Positions 1 to 10,015 of a stretch of 64,000 bases of DNA are shown in pieces. Position 1 is the first letter of the stretch. Each line of letters begins with the position of its first letter. This DNA comes from Rhodopseudomonas sp. BAL398 (lineage in GTDB: Bacteria > Pseudomonadota > Alphaproteobacteria > Rhizobiales > Xanthobacteraceae), in assembly GCF_033001325.1 (NCBI RefSeq), contig NZ_CP133111.1, positions 2,542,001 to 2,606,000 on the forward strand, read 5' to 3'. The position numbers were made by a program, and so were the translations under genes. The notes beneath the pieces are model-generated. The model saw only the letters and a program-made list of their open reading frames with translations. It was not told where the DNA came from and did no database searches.

Positions 1-1238
1 ACGCTGATGCCGCGGTTGCGCAGCGCGTCCTGGGTCAGGTCCAGCGGAAATCCATAGGTGTCGTACAGCGTGAATGCGGTCTCGCCGTCGAACATGTCGC
101 CCTTTTTCAGGCTGCTGCTCTTCTCGTCGAGAATGATCAGCCCGCGGTCCAGCGTCTTGCGGAAACGGGTTTCTTCCAGCCGCAGCGTCTCCTCGATCAT
201 CGGCTCGGCGCGCACCAGTTCAGGATAGGCCTGGCCCATCTCGCGCACCAGCGCCCAGACCAGCCGCCACATCAACGGTTCGGTGGCGCCGAGCAGCTGG
301 CCGTGGCGCATCGCCCGGCGCATGATCCGGCGCAGCACATAGCCGCGGCCCTCATTCGACGGCAGCACGCCGTCGGCGATCAGGAACGACGATGCCCGCA
401 GATGGTCGGCGATCACCCGCAGCGAGGCCTTCTGCGGGCCGTGCGGATCGGCGCCGGTCAGTTCGGCGATGGCGCGGATCAGGGAAACGAACAGGTCGAT
501 GTCGTAATTGTCGTGCTTGCCCTGCAACACCGCGGCGACCCGCTCCAGCCCCATGCCGGTGTCGATCGACGGTTTCGGTAGCGCCAGCCGGTTGCCCGGC
601 GCGATCTGCTCATATTGCATGAACACCAGATTCCAGATCTCGATGAAGCGGTCGCCATCCTCATCGAGCGAGCCCGGAGGGCCGCCGGGAATCTTGTCGC
701 CATGGTCGAAGAAGATTTCCGAACACGGCCCGCACGGGCCGGTGTCGCCCATCTGCCAGAAATTGTCCGAGGTCGGGATCCGGATGATCTTGGAGTCCGG
801 CAGGCCGGCGATCTTTTTCCACAGCGCAAACGCTTCGTCGTCCTCGGAATACACCGTCACCAGCAGCCGGTCCTTGGACAGGCCGTATTCCTTGGTGATC
901 AGGTTCCAGGCCAGCTCGATGGCGCGATCCTTGAAATAATCGCCGAACGAGAAATTGCCCAGCATCTCGAAGAAGGTGTGGTGCCGCGCGGTGTAGCCGA
1001 CATTGTCGAGGTCATTGTGCTTGCCGCCGGCGCGGACGCATTTCTGCGAGGTGGTGGCGCGCGGATTGGTGCGCTTCTCGACCCCGGTGAACACGTTCTT
1101 GAACTGCACCATGCCGGCATTGGTAAACATCAATGTCGGATCGTTGCGCGGCACCAGCGGCGACGACGGCACGATCTCGTGGCCGTTGCTGGCGAAGTAG
1201 TTCAAAAACGTGGACCTGATTTCGTTAACGCCGCTCAT
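1..1238 (-). CDS. alaS: Alanyl-tRNA synthetase, N-terminal part (runs off window)
   Basis: AlaS charges tRNA-Ala with alanine in the cytoplasm. The first ~412 residues are visible, starting [15 protein letters not shown] and including the class II catalytic-core segments [33 protein letters not shown] and [11 protein letters not shown]. The usual length is about 880-890 residues, so over half (editing and C-Ala domains) lies beyond base 1. I chose the ATG at 1236-1238; an in-frame ATG two codons upstream (1242-1244) is also possible. The gene faces away from the gcv operon, and recA lies 5.7 kb upstream on the same strand. The family call is very secure. Confidence 0.97.
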   Translation of the reverse strand, partial: MSGVNEIRSTFLNYFASNGHEIVPSSPLVPRNDPTLMFTNAGMVQFKNVFTGVEKRTNPRATTSQKCVRAGGKHNDLDNVGYTARHHTFFEMLGNFSFGDYFKDRAIELAWNLITKEYGLSKDRLLVTVYSEDDEAFALWKKIAGLPDSKIIRIPTSDNFWQMGDTGPCGPCSEIFFDHGDKIPGGPPGSLDEDGDRFIEIWNLVFMQYEQIAPGNRLALPKPSIDTGMGLERVAAVLQGKHDNYDIDLFVSLIRAIAELTGADPHGPQKASLRVIADHLRASSFLIADGVLPSNEGRGYVLRRIMRRAMRHGQLLGATEPLMWRLVWALVREMGQAYPELVRAEPMIEETLRLEETRFRKTLDRGLIILDEKSSSLKKGDMFDGETAFTLYDTYGFPLDLTQDALRNRGIS

Positions 1239-1460
1239 GTTCATCCAATCGCCCAGGATCGCCTCGCGTGTGCCGGTCGGATAGATCGCTTCCTGGCGCA
1301 CCGCTTTTAGACGCGAGCAACCCCGCTGTCCAGAAAGTGGGCGCGTATTCAGGGGCTTGCCGCTGGCCCCGCGACCTGGCGGCAATCCCGCCGTCACCGG
1401 CCGCGCAACTCACCCGCGATATAACAGCCGTTGATAGATACCGCAGCTGCGTTGACAGCC

Positions 1461-1489
1461 TTGTTCAAGCCGTGTTTGTCTCTTATTTG
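1461..1489 (+). promoter_or_regulatory. Candidate promoter of the gcv operon
   Basis: TTGTTC (1461-1466), a 17-bp spacer and TATTTG (1484-1489) lie about 15-20 bp before the riboswitch. A better -35 hexamer, TTGACA (1452-1457), sits slightly upstream but lacks a good -10 at 17 bp. The position is right for a transcript beginning at the first aptamer; the assignment is inference. Confidence 0.35.
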
Positions 1490-1502
1490 TAGACTTAAGT
1501 CA

Positions 1503-1675
1503 TGTCGGGAGAGATCGGCCGCAAGGCCGGCGCCGAAGGAGCAACCGCCCCGGAAACTCTCAGGCAAACGGACCGCGTGACTTGATGACATCTGGAAAGA
1601 GACCGGCCGGCCAAATGGTCCGGCGCGGGTCCGCCGACGGGATAATACTCTCAGGCACAGCGACAGATGGGGCTC
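1503..1675 (+). ncRNA. Tandem glycine riboswitch
   Basis: Two consecutive glycine aptamers precede gcvT. Aptamer 1 (about 1505-1580) shows the family blocks GGGAGAGA, GCCGAAGGAGCAA and ACTCTCAGGCAAA. Aptamer 2 (about 1589-1670) shows TCTGGAAAGAGACC, GCCGACGGGATAATA and CTCTCAGGCAC. Its P1 stem is CATCTG (1589-1594) paired with CAGATG (1664-1669). Glycine riboswitches are known to switch on gcv operons when glycine is abundant, and the downstream genes here are exactly gcvTHP. Confidence 0.95.
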
Positions 1676-1719
1676 TATTGGTTAACGGGAAATAGGTCTC
1701 GGGAACCGCGGGAGCCCAT
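1667..1719 (+). promoter_or_regulatory. Expression platform that can hide the gcvT ribosome binding site
   Basis: ATGGGGCTC (1667-1675) can pair with GAGCCCAT (1712-1719) with one bulged G. The right arm overlaps the gcvT Shine-Dalgarno sequence GGGAG (1710-1714). The left arm shares bases 1667-1669 with the 3' strand of the aptamer-2 P1 stem, so the two structures exclude each other. Glycine binding would favour P1 and free the ribosome site. The pairing is read from the sequence; the mechanism is inferred. Confidence 0.6.
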
Positions 1720-1721
1720 TC

Positions 1722-2873
1722 ATGGTTGCGCGTGACGCTAGCCCATTGCCGATCAAACGTACTGCGCTCCACGCGCTGCATCTGGCACGCGGCGGAAAAA
1801 TGGTGCCGTTCGCCGGCTATGAAATGCCGGTGCAATACGCCGCCGGCGTCCTCAAGGAACATCTCCACACCCGCGCCAAGGCCGGCCTATTCGACGTCTC
1901 CCATATGGGGCAGATCGAATTGCGGGCCAAATCCGGCCGGCTGGAAGACGCCGCCAAGGCGCTGGAATGGCTGATTCCGCAGGACGTCATCGCGCTGGCG
2001 CCGGGCCGGCAGCGCTACGCCCAATTCACCAATGAAGCCGGCGGTATTCTCGACGATCTGATGGTGACCAATCTCGGCGACCGGCTGTTGCTGGTGGTCA
2101 ACGCCGCCTGCAAGGACGCCGACGAGACCCACCTGCGCGCGCATCTGTCCGACCTTTGCGACATCGTCGCGCTGCCGGACCGCGCGCTGCTGGCGGTCCA
2201 GGGACCGCAGGCCGAGGCGGTGCTGTCGAAATTTTGTGCAGAGATTGCCGCGCTGAAATTCATGGACGTCGCCGAGCTGCGCCTGATGGAGCTGGACTGC
2301 GTGGTATCGCGCTCCGGCTATACCGGCGAGGACGGTTTCGAGATCTCGGTGCCGGCCGACGGCGCCGAGGCCTTCGCCACCGCGCTGCTGGAGCATCCCG
2401 ACATGATGCCGATCGGGCTCGGCGCCCGTGACAGCCTGCGGCTCGAAGCCGGGCTTTGTCTCTATGGCCACGACATCGACACCGTGACCACGCCGGTCGA
2501 GGCGGCGCTGAACTGGTCGATCCAGAAGAGCCGCCGCATTGGCGGCGCGCGGCCCGGCGGCTTTCCTGGCGCCGACGCCATTCTGACCCAACTCAATAGC
2601 GGTGCGCTGCGCCAGCGCGTCGGGCTCAAGCCCGAGGGCCGCGCCCCGGTGCGCGACAACGCGCCCTTGTTCGCCGCGGCCGACGCCACCACCTCGATCG
2701 GCACCGTGACCTCGGGCGGCTTCGGGCCCAGCGTCAATGGGCCGGTGGCGATGGGTTATCTGCCGACCGCGCAGGCCGCCATCGGCGGCACGGTGTTTGC
2801 TGAAGTTCGGGGCCAGCGTCTGCCGCTGCGCGTGGCGCCCATGCCTTTCGTTTCCCACGGCTACAAGCGTTGA
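1722..2873 (+). CDS. gcvT: Glycine cleavage system T protein (aminomethyltransferase)
   Basis: GcvT transfers the methylene group from aminomethyl-lipoyl-GcvH to tetrahydrofolate and releases ammonia. The 383-residue product has the family signatures FAGYEMPVQY, LFDVSHMGQIEL, GYTGEDGFEISVP and LGARDSLRLEAGLCLYGHD, plus the C-terminal barrel (VTSGGFGPSVN). The start is the ATG 7 bases after GGGAG, inside the riboswitch platform. It is the first gene of gcvTHP, with gcvH 9 bases downstream. The lpd component is not in the window. Length is normal for the family. Confidence 0.97.
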   Translation: MVARDASPLPIKRTALHALHLARGGKMVPFAGYEMPVQYAAGVLKEHLHTRAKAGLFDVSHMGQIELRAKSGRLEDAAKALEWLIPQDVIALAPGRQRYAQFTNEAGGILDDLMVTNLGDRLLLVVNAACKDADETHLRAHLSDLCDIVALPDRALLAVQGPQAEAVLSKFCAEIAALKFMDVAELRLMELDCVVSRSGYTGEDGFEISVPADGAEAFATALLEHPDMMPIGLGARDSLRLEAGLCLYGHDIDTVTTPVEAALNWSIQKSRRIGGARPGGFPGADAILTQLNSGALRQRVGLKPEGRAPVRDNAPLFAAADATTSIGTVTSGGFGPSVNGPVAMGYLPTAQAAIGGTVFAEVRGQRLPLRVAPMPFVSHGYKR

Positions 2874-2882
2874 GGACCTGAC

Positions 2883-3248
2883 ATGACCACCCTTTACACC
2901 TCCGATCACGAATGGCTGCAGATCGAGGGCGATATCGCCACCATCGGCATCACCGACTACGCGCAGAGCCAGCTCGGCGATGTGGTGTTCGTCGAACTGC
3001 CCAAGGTCGGCCGCCAGTTCAAGAAGGCCGAGGCCGCCGCCGTCGTCGAATCGGTCAAGGCCGCCTCGGACGTCTACGCGCCGATCACCGGCGAAGTGCT
3101 CGAGGTCAACGAGGCGCTCGGCGCCGAGCCGGCGCTGGTCAATTCCGACGCCGGCGGCAAGGCGTGGTTCTTCAAATTGAAGATCGCCGACAAGAGCGAA
3201 CTCGACGGCTTGATGGACGAAGCCGCCTATACGACGCACACCGCCTGA
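2883..3248 (+). CDS. gcvH: Glycine cleavage system H protein (lipoyl carrier)
   Basis: GcvH is the small lipoylated shuttle that carries the aminomethyl group between GcvP, GcvT and the dihydrolipoyl dehydrogenase. The 121-residue sequence has the canonical lipoylation motif [12 protein letters not shown], with the acceptor lysine at about residue 59, and the N-terminal SDHEWL segment. It lies 9 bases after gcvT and 15 bases before gcvP, which fits one transcript under the glycine riboswitch. Confidence 0.98.
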   Translation: MTTLYTSDHEWLQIEGDIATIGITDYAQSQLGDVVFVELPKVGRQFKKAEAAAVVESVKAASDVYAPITGEVLEVNEALGAEPALVNSDAGGKAWFFKLKIADKSELDGLMDEAAYTTHTA

Positions 3249-3263
3249 CGGCGAGGAGATCCC

Positions 3264-6173
3264 ATGAGCACCCAGCATAGACCGGTCGACGCCGCCCATG
3301 ATTTCGTGCGCCGCCATATCGGCCCGTCGCCGCAGGACATCGACTCGATGCTGCGGACGGTGGGTGCCGGCAGCCTCGATCAGCTGATGGACCAGACCAT
3401 GCCGGCTTCGATCCGGCAGCGCGCCGAGCTCAAGCTGGGCGCACCCTTGTCGGAAACCGAGGCGCTGGCCCATATCGGGCAGATCGCCGCCCGCAACCAG
3501 GTTTTCACCTCGCTGATCGGCCAAGGCTATTCGGGCACCCACATGCCCGCGGTGATCCAGCGCAACATCCTGGAGAATCCGGCCTGGTACACTGCCTATA
3601 CGCCGTACCAGCCGGAAATCAGCCAGGGCCGGCTCGAGGCGCTGTTCAACTTCCAGACCATGATCTGCGATCTCACCGGGCTCGACATCGCCAATGCCTC
3701 ATTGCTCGACGAGGCCACCGCGGCCGCCGAAGCGATGGCCCTGGCCGAACGCGCCGCGCAGAAAAAGACCAAGGCCTTCTTCGTCGACCACGACGTGCAT
3801 CCGCAGACCCTGGCGGTGCTGCGCACCCGCGCCGAGCCGCTGGGCTGGACCCTGATCGTCGGCGATCCGGCGACCGAATTGGCCGACGCCGACGTGTTCG
3901 GCGCGCTGCTGCAATATCCCGGCTCCTCGGGCGCGTTGCGCGATCCGCGCGGCGCGATCGCGGCGCTGCACGCCAGGGGCGCGCTGGCGATCATCGCCGC
4001 CGACCTGCTGGCGCTGACGCTGATCGCCTCGCCCGGCGATCTCGGCGCCGATATCGCGATCGGCTCGGCGCAGCGCTTCGGCGTGCCGATGGGCTATGGC
4101 GGGCCGCACGCCGCCTTCATGGCGGCGCGCGATTCGCTGAAGCGCTCACTGCCCGGCCGCATCGTCGGACTGTCGATCGATTCCCACGGCCAGCCGGCCT
4201 ATCGGCTGGCGATGCAGACCCGCGAGCAGCATATCCGCCGCGAAAAGGCCACCTCCAACATCTGCACCGCGCAGGTGCTGCTGGCGGTGATCGCCGCGAT
4301 GTATGCGGTGTATCACGGCCCCGACGGCCTGGCCGAGATCGCCGCGCGGGTGCATCGCCGCGCCTGCGTGCTGGCCGCCGGCTTGAAGAAGCTCGGCTTC
4401 GCGCTCGCCAGCGAAACGTTCTTCGATACGCTGACCGTCGATGTCGGCGCCAAGCGCGACGCCATCGTGGCCGCCGCTTTGGCCGAGAAGATCAATCTGC
4501 GGATCGGCAAGACCACGCTCGGCATCGCGCTCGACGAGACCACCACGTCGGCGATTGTCGAGGCGGTGTGGCGCGCCTTCGGCGGCACGCTGAGCTATGC
4601 GCAGATCGAGCACGACGCCCCCGACACGCTGCCCGACAGCTTGCATCGCGCCAGCGACTTCCTGACCCAGGAGGTGTTCTCGGCCTATCGCTCCGAGACC
4701 GAGCTGTTGCGCTACATGCGCAAATTGAGCGACCGCGATCTGGCGCTCGACCGCGCCATGATTCCGCTCGGCTCCTGCACCATGAAGCTGAACGCCACCA
4801 CCGAGATGATCCCGCTGACCTGGCCGGAATTCGGCGCGCTGCATCCGTTCGCGCCGCGCGGCCAGGCGCAAGGCTATCACGCGCTGTTCGCCACGCTGGA
4901 AGGTTGGCTCGCCGACATCACCGGCTATGACGCGGTGTCGCTGCAGCCCAATTCCGGCGCCAATGGCGAATATGCCGGGATGCTGGCAATCCGCGGCTAT
5001 CACGCCGCGCGCGGCGAGCCGCAGCGCCGGATCTGCCTCATTCCCTCCTCGGCGCATGGTACCAACCCGGCCTCCGCCAGCATGGCGGGCATGGACGTGG
5101 TGGTGGTGAAATGCGATTCGCGCGGCGACGTCGACGTCGACGATCTGCGCGACAAGGCCGAGAGCCACGCCGCCGATCTGGCGGCGGTGATGATCACCTA
5201 TCCGTCGACCCATGGGGTGTTCGAGGAGCATATCGGCGAGATCTGCGACATCATCCACGCCCATGGCGGCCAGGTCTATCTCGACGGCGCCAATATGAAC
5301 GCCCAGGTCGGGCTGGCCCGGCCCGGCGATTACGGCGCCGATGTCAGCCATCTCAATCTGCACAAGACCTTCTGCATTCCGCATGGCGGCGGCGGCCCCG
5401 GCATGGGACCGATCGGCGTCAAGGCGCATCTGGCGCCGTTCCTGCCCGGCCATCCGGCCGAGGGCGAACCGAGCTCCGGCACGCTGCATGGCGGCGGCAC
5501 GGTGTCGGCTGCGCCCTATGGCTCGGCCTCGATCCTGACCATCTCCTACCTGTATATCGTGATGATGGGCGGCGCCGGCTTGCGGCGCGCGACCGAGGTG
5601 GCGATCCTCAATGCCAACTACATCGCGGCACGGCTCGATCCGCATTTCCCGGTGCTGTATCGCAATGTCCGCGGCCGCGTCGCGCATGAATGCATCGTCG
5701 ACCCGCGCGCGCTGAAGACCAGCGCCGGCGTCACCGTCGACGATATCGCCAAGCGGCTGGTCGATTACGGCTTCCACGCCCCGACCATGAGCTTCCCGGT
5801 GCCGGGCACGCTGATGATCGAGCCGACCGAATCCGAATCCAAGGCCGAGATCGACCGGTTCTGCGACGCCATGATCGCCATTCGCGGCGAAATCGCCCAG
5901 ATCGAACAGGGCCGCTTCGGCGTCGAGGCCTCGCCGCTGCGGCACGCGCCGCATACCGTGCACGACGTCACCAGCGCGGAATGGACCAGGCCCTATTCGC
6001 GCACCGAGGGCTGTTTCCCCGCGCCGCATTCGCGCACCGACAAATATTGGTCCCCGGTCGGCCGCGTCGACAATGTCTATGGCGACCGCAATCTGGTCTG
6101 CTCCTGCCCGCCGATCGAGGACTACGCGCTGGCGGCGGACGGCGCGCGAAACGGAGCGCTGGCGGCGGAGTGA
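3264..6173 (+). CDS. gcvP: Glycine dehydrogenase (decarboxylating), P protein
   Basis: GcvP is the pyridoxal-phosphate enzyme that decarboxylates glycine and loads the aminomethyl group onto GcvH. The 969-residue product is the full-length single-chain form, with an N-terminal half ([25 protein letters not shown]) and a catalytic C-terminal half ([15 protein letters not shown]). The PLP lysine is in [20 protein letters not shown], at about residue 701. A ribosome site (GAGGAG) precedes the ATG. It is the last gene of the riboswitch-controlled operon; a short hairpin and a repeat-rich spacer follow. Confidence 0.97.
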   Translation: MSTQHRPVDAAHDFVRRHIGPSPQDIDSMLRTVGAGSLDQLMDQTMPASIRQRAELKLGAPLSETEALAHIGQIAARNQVFTSLIGQGYSGTHMPAVIQRNILENPAWYTAYTPYQPEISQGRLEALFNFQTMICDLTGLDIANASLLDEATAAAEAMALAERAAQKKTKAFFVDHDVHPQTLAVLRTRAEPLGWTLIVGDPATELADADVFGALLQYPGSSGALRDPRGAIAALHARGALAIIAADLLALTLIASPGDLGADIAIGSAQRFGVPMGYGGPHAAFMAARDSLKRSLPGRIVGLSIDSHGQPAYRLAMQTREQHIRREKATSNICTAQVLLAVIAAMYAVYHGPDGLAEIAARVHRRACVLAAGLKKLGFALASETFFDTLTVDVGAKRDAIVAAALAEKINLRIGKTTLGIALDETTTSAIVEAVWRAFGGTLSYAQIEHDAPDTLPDSLHRASDFLTQEVFSAYRSETELLRYMRKLSDRDLALDRAMIPLGSCTMKLNATTEMIPLTWPEFGALHPFAPRGQAQGYHALFATLEGWLADITGYDAVSLQPNSGANGEYAGMLAIRGYHAARGEPQRRICLIPSSAHGTNPASASMAGMDVVVVKCDSRGDVDVDDLRDKAESHAADLAAVMITYPSTHGVFEEHIGEICDIIHAHGGQVYLDGANMNAQVGLARPGDYGADVSHLNLHKTFCIPHGGGGPGMGPIGVKAHLAPFLPGHPAEGEPSSGTLHGGGTVSAAPYGSASILTISYLYIVMMGGAGLRRATEVAILNANYIAARLDPHFPVLYRNVRGRVAHECIVDPRALKTSAGVTVDDIAKRLVDYGFHAPTMSFPVPGTLMIEPTESESKAEIDRFCDAMIAIRGEIAQIEQGRFGVEASPLRHAPHTVHDVTSAEWTRPYSRTEGCFPAPHSRTDKYWSPVGRVDNVYGDRNLVCSCPPIEDYALAADGARNGALAAE

Positions 6174-6178
6174 GCGAG

Positions 6179-6199
6179 GCGCTCCGCCCGGCGGAGCGC
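6179..6199 (+). terminator. Short GC hairpin after gcvP
   Basis: GCGCTCCGCC pairs with GGCGGAGCGC across a very small loop, a few bases after the gcvP stop. There is no U-run, so intrinsic termination is uncertain; it may only stabilise the 3' end. Confidence 0.35.
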
Positions 6200-6246
6200 G
6201 ACGCCATCAAGCGGCACACGCCGAAGCGCTTCACAGGATGCGCCTC

Positions 6247-6393
6247 ATACCAAAGGGCACGGCCTGTCGTTTGTCATGCCCGGCCTTGTGCCGGGCATCC
6301 ACGCCTGAAAGTCGTACTGGATCATAGACGTGGATGGCCGGGACAAGCCCGGCCATGACGCGTGGATGAGTCGAAGCCAAACGCCTTTGGTAT
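6247..6393. repeat. Long palindromic intergenic element with inverted ends
   Basis: The element is bounded by ATACCAAAGG (6247-6256) and its exact reverse complement CCTTTGGTAT (6384-6393). Inside, TCATGCCCGGCCTTGTGCC and GGACAAGCCCGGCCATGA form two further arms, so the whole 147 bp can fold into one long stem. It has no coding capacity. It resembles a small non-autonomous mobile palindrome; the family name is unknown to me. Confidence 0.6.
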
Positions 6394-6488
6394 CACATGG
6401 CGCGCCCATCAACGAAGCGTCTCACCGGCGCGCCTCGCAACGAGGCGCCTCACGAAGCGCCACCCGTGACGCGCCTCGCAACGATGCG

Positions 6489-6581
6489 CCTCATGGTGAG
6501 GAGCGCGCATCTTAGCGCGCGTCTCGAACCATGAGGATGGTGCGCTCATCCTTCGAGACGCGGCGAAGACGCCGCTCCTCT
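6489..6581. repeat. Intergenic palindromic repeat, family B copy 1
   Basis: The copy has the core CTCATGGTGAGGAGCGCGC, a GCGCGCGTCTCGAACCATGAG return arm and a CATCCTTCGAGACGC segment. Two more copies occur in this window (22644-22775 and 34341-34440). All lie between genes. It probably forms a double hairpin. Confidence 0.7.
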
Positions 6582-6620
6582 TGGCTAACGCAAAGAAACT
6601 GATCGAACCCCGCCTGATTC

Positions 6621-6725
6621 CGTCATTGCGAGCGGAGGGCGGCGCGCAGCGCCGTCCGACAGCGACGCAATCCAGGGGCGTCAGCAGACTGGATTGCTTC
6701 GTCGCTTCGCTCCTCGCAATGACGG
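6621..6725. repeat. Intergenic palindromic repeat, family A copy 1
   Basis: The ends are CGTCATTGCGAG and CTCGCAATGACG, with internal AATCCAG/CTGGATT arms and a GGCGCGCAGCGCCGTCCGA block. Other copies are at 29202-29310 and 44378-44483. All three are intergenic and fold as long stems. Confidence 0.75.
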
Positions 6726-6953
6726 CGTCGAAGGCCTGATTTCGCTGAACGATTATCCTGATTTCGCTGAACGATTATTATGTCAGGCTCTCATGATGAG
6801 GTCTGTGCATGACGCGGGCTGCGTCCTCGCAGCGCGGCCGTCGCATGACGCTGCCGTATCGCGCCGGCGCAGTGGCCGACAATCTCAAATGGAAGGTGCG
6901 GCAGGCACTGCGGGGCATCGGCAACAGACCCCCACGGCGCCCGCCGCGAAACC

Positions 6954-8045
<1,092 letters not shown>

Positions 8046-8111
8046 AGTGAGCTCCTTATGAACGGGATTCGCCAGTGGGACAAACGGCGGCGGACAAAGC
8101 CAACAGAAAAC

Positions 8112-8147
8112 AATGTACCCCATTTGTTCTAAGTTCGCAATATGTTC
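8112..8147 (-). promoter_or_regulatory. recA promoter overlapped by a LexA (SOS) box
   Basis: On the minus strand, TTGCGA (8135-8140), a 17-bp spacer and TACATT (8112-8117) form a good vegetative promoter. GTTC-N7-GTTC (8133-8136 and 8144-8147), the known alphaproteobacterial LexA site, covers the -35. LexA bound here would block RNA polymerase. The box ends 6 bp before the target-site duplication of the IS element, so regulation looks intact. Confidence 0.85.
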
Positions 8148-8153
8148 TTTTCG

Positions 8154-8182
8154 GGAGAAATGGTAGTGTCTCAGTTTGAAAA
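8154..8182. repeat. Left end of IS1-family element: target duplication plus inverted repeat
   Basis: GGAGAAAT (8154-8161) is duplicated at 11511-11518. The 21-bp left inverted repeat (8162-8182) begins GGTAGTGTCTCAG and matches the right end perfectly in reverse complement. An 8-bp duplication is within the range known for IS1. Confidence 0.95.
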
Positions 8183-8268
8183 CTGAACTTTTTGCTTAGG
8201 GGTTGCGCGGTTGGGTTGCATCACGCGTCTTTGCTGATATTTAGGTCGCATAAATAGGGCGGCTGGCT

Positions 8269-8772
8269 ATGAATACTGTTGTCTATATTTTCCTAAGGTT
8301 ATTTCTTTGGTGCTTTGGTGTAGCGATCCCCCTGTACCCAACTCTGAGAGAGGCTCCAAGCTATGCCAGATGGGATGACCCTCTCTGGTCGGTTGGAATG
8401 GTCAACGATGCTGGCTTATTCAGAGATCTCTTTTTCGTGATAGGTCCAGCATCAGCCATAGCGCTTAGCACCACGCTTGAATATCTATGGACCCACGTTA
8501 TCCTTCCGAAAAAGCAGATCGTTCCGGCGTACTTTGGGGGGTTGACCGCTGTCTTGGTGCTTCTAAATTTCGTAGTTCTGCTGTCTGGGTTCATTGGGTT
8601 TTTGGCCCTGCCAGCTCCATCTGCTCACACTGTACTCGGGCCGCCAGCCCTGTCGCTATATTCTTGGGTGATCGGGCTTGGTCTGCTTGTTTCTTTCGGA
8701 ACAGAGATGTTGATGGCGGTATCTAATGGAAGGTTCCAGAATAGCGGCCCCGACCACGACACAAACGGCTGA
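8269..8772 (+). CDS. Transposon-borne integral membrane protein of unknown function
   Basis: The 167-residue protein has about four hydrophobic segments: VVYIFLRLFLWCFGVAI near residue 5, LFFVIGPASAIALSTTL near 52, FGGLTAVLVLLNFVVLLSGFI near 88 and SLYSWVIGLGLLVSFGTEML near 130. A polar tail ends it. I do not recognise the family. It is the first cargo gene after the left inverted repeat, and its base composition is lower in GC than host genes. Being inside the mobile element, it may affect element maintenance or be a passenger; neither can be told from sequence. Confidence 0.7.
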   Translation: MNTVVYIFLRLFLWCFGVAIPLYPTLREAPSYARWDDPLWSVGMVNDAGLFRDLFFVIGPASAIALSTTLEYLWTHVILPKKQIVPAYFGGLTAVLVLLNFVVLLSGFIGFLALPAPSAHTVLGPPALSLYSWVIGLGLLVSFGTEMLMAVSNGRFQNSGPDHDTNG

Positions 8773-8851
8773 AATAATGCAGCTTGCGATTGAAACTTAT
8801 GAACTCGTTAAGTCGTTGTCGCCACAAATGTGAAGACGAAAGGAGGGTGCA

Positions 8852-8995
8852 ATGAGTGCTCCAATCTTAATTCTTGCTGTCGAAGGTGCGCTTATCGCGG
8901 TTGGTGCGATGCTCGTAGGCATTCACCTTGTGGCTCCGCTGAAGACCCGCGAATGGCTCAACCGGCTATATAAACGGCGACTGCACTATAGATGA
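8852..8995 (+). CDS. 47-residue single-pass membrane peptide in the transposon
   Basis: A strong ribosome site (AGGAGG) lies just before the ATG. The peptide has one hydrophobic helix (ILILAVEGALIAVGAMLVGI) followed by a basic tail (KTREWLNRLYKRRLHYR), typical of small inner-membrane peptides. It lies 79 bases after the larger membrane protein and directly before a terminator hairpin, suggesting a two-gene cargo transcript. I do not recognise a family; a toxin-like or regulatory peptide is possible but unproven. Confidence 0.6.
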   Translation: MSAPILILAVEGALIAVGAMLVGIHLVAPLKTREWLNRLYKRRLHYR

Positions 8996-8996
8996 C

Positions 8997-9031
8997 AATT
9001 AAGGCCACCGAGTTGGTGGCCTTAATTTTTT
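8997..9031 (+). terminator. Intrinsic terminator overlapping the transposase 3' end
   Basis: A perfect 13-bp stem (8997-9009 with 9015-9027), a 5-base loop and a T-run to 9031. It lies directly after the 47-residue peptide gene on the plus strand. The stem also encodes the last codons and stop of the minus-strand transposase, so it can shield the transposase gene from antisense read-through. Confidence 0.85.
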
Positions 9032-9886
9032 CTGCGATTTACGACGGTCCCTCGCATCAATAAGCGCAACGATATCCTCCATATCCCAGAGCTTATTAGA
9101 AACGCCGGCAGCCATTGCCGGTGCGACTTTCAGCGCCTTATGGATTCGGCAGAAATTGTAGAACATGAAGTAGAGCGCCAGCGCATGGCAGTGGTTGTCG
9201 ATCTTCTTTGAGAAGGCGTTGGTCAGCCGTGTGAACCGGCGCATTCCCATCCGCATATTGAGGTTCTGGCGTTCAACGTAGGACGTTGAAACGTGCTTCA
9301 CGTCCGGGTCGCCGTCCACCTTGACCTTCTTGGTGCCGGTGCATTGTGCCGGGCTGTAGCGGCGCTCGTCGCCCCGACCTTCCGGCGCTCCGAACATCTT
9401 GATCAGCATGGCGTAGTCAACGCCATCGTTGCCGAACGCTTCCTGAACCGCGTCCAGATACAGCCGCAGGCCGTCCGTGGTCAATTGCATCCGGGTTTTT
9501 ACTCGGCTTTGCAAATCTTCCATGATGCGTTGTGCGCTCTCCGCATCGCGCCCGCCGACCGCCCATGTGCAGATGAGCTTGGTGTCAGCATCCAAGGCCG
9601 TCCAGGTCCAGACGTTGCCGGCGCCTTCCGGAGCGGCTTTGGCGTCCTTCACGTTCTTGTCCTTGGAATAGCAGAACGACCAGATTTCATCGCACTGGAC
9701 GCGCTTGCAAGTCAGCCCCCGCACATACTGGTCGTGGTAGGCGGCGCAGACCTGACCGGCATCTACCAGCAGTTTTGAAACCGTGTTGATCGACACGTCG
9801 CAAACACGCGAGATCGATCGCATCGAGCTTCCCTCGCAGAGCATCGAGAGGATTTGGACACGGGTTTGCAGGGGCAAATTGTTCAT
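8999..9886 (-). CDS. IS1-family DDE transposase
   Basis: The 295-residue protein has an N-terminal helix-turn-helix ([20 protein letters not shown], residues ~8-27). An RNase H-like catalytic part follows, with D in CDEIWSF, D in LTTDGLRLY and E in [19 protein letters not shown]. The last block parallels IS1 InsB. Start: I prefer the ATG at 9886 (MNNLPLQTR) over an upstream in-frame ATG at 9940 because homologous transposases begin near the helix-turn-helix. It is encoded in one frame, unlike classical IS1 with its -1 shift. It lies inside an element with intact ends, so it may be active. Confidence 0.9.
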   Translation of the reverse strand: MNNLPLQTRVQILSMLCEGSSMRSISRVCDVSINTVSKLLVDAGQVCAAYHDQYVRGLTCKRVQCDEIWSFCYSKDKNVKDAKAAPEGAGNVWTWTALDADTKLICTWAVGGRDAESAQRIMEDLQSRVKTRMQLTTDGLRLYLDAVQEAFGNDGVDYAMLIKMFGAPEGRGDERRYSPAQCTGTKKVKVDGDPDVKHVSTSYVERQNLNMRMGMRRFTRLTNAFSKKIDNHCHALALYFMFYNFCRIHKALKVAPAMAAGVSNKLWDMEDIVALIDARDRRKSQKKLRPPTRWP

Positions 9887-10015
9887 GCCCCGAGTATCTG
9901 AACTTTTATGCTTAGCGTCAAGCAATATCATAGCAAGCATACTAATTTTTTTATGCTTGCTGAATGATGGGTTCTCGGGCTAAATGCAAGCATTGCAAAA
10001 CTGAAGGATGCTTGC

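Noticed and set aside
1887-3542. 551-residue open frame on the minus strand
   Set aside because: It lies wholly antisense to gcvT/gcvH/gcvP, is rich in Arg, Gly and His, and has no motif. Such shadows arise from GC bias at codon position 3.
4146-6029. 627-residue open frame on the minus strand
   Set aside because: Antisense to gcvP with shadow-type composition; gcvP itself is an unmistakable full-length enzyme.
6400-6490. CRISPR-like short repeats (GCGCCTCGCAACGA twice)
   Set aside because: Only two imperfect copies with unequal surroundings, part of the palindromic repeat zone; no cas genes anywhere in the window.
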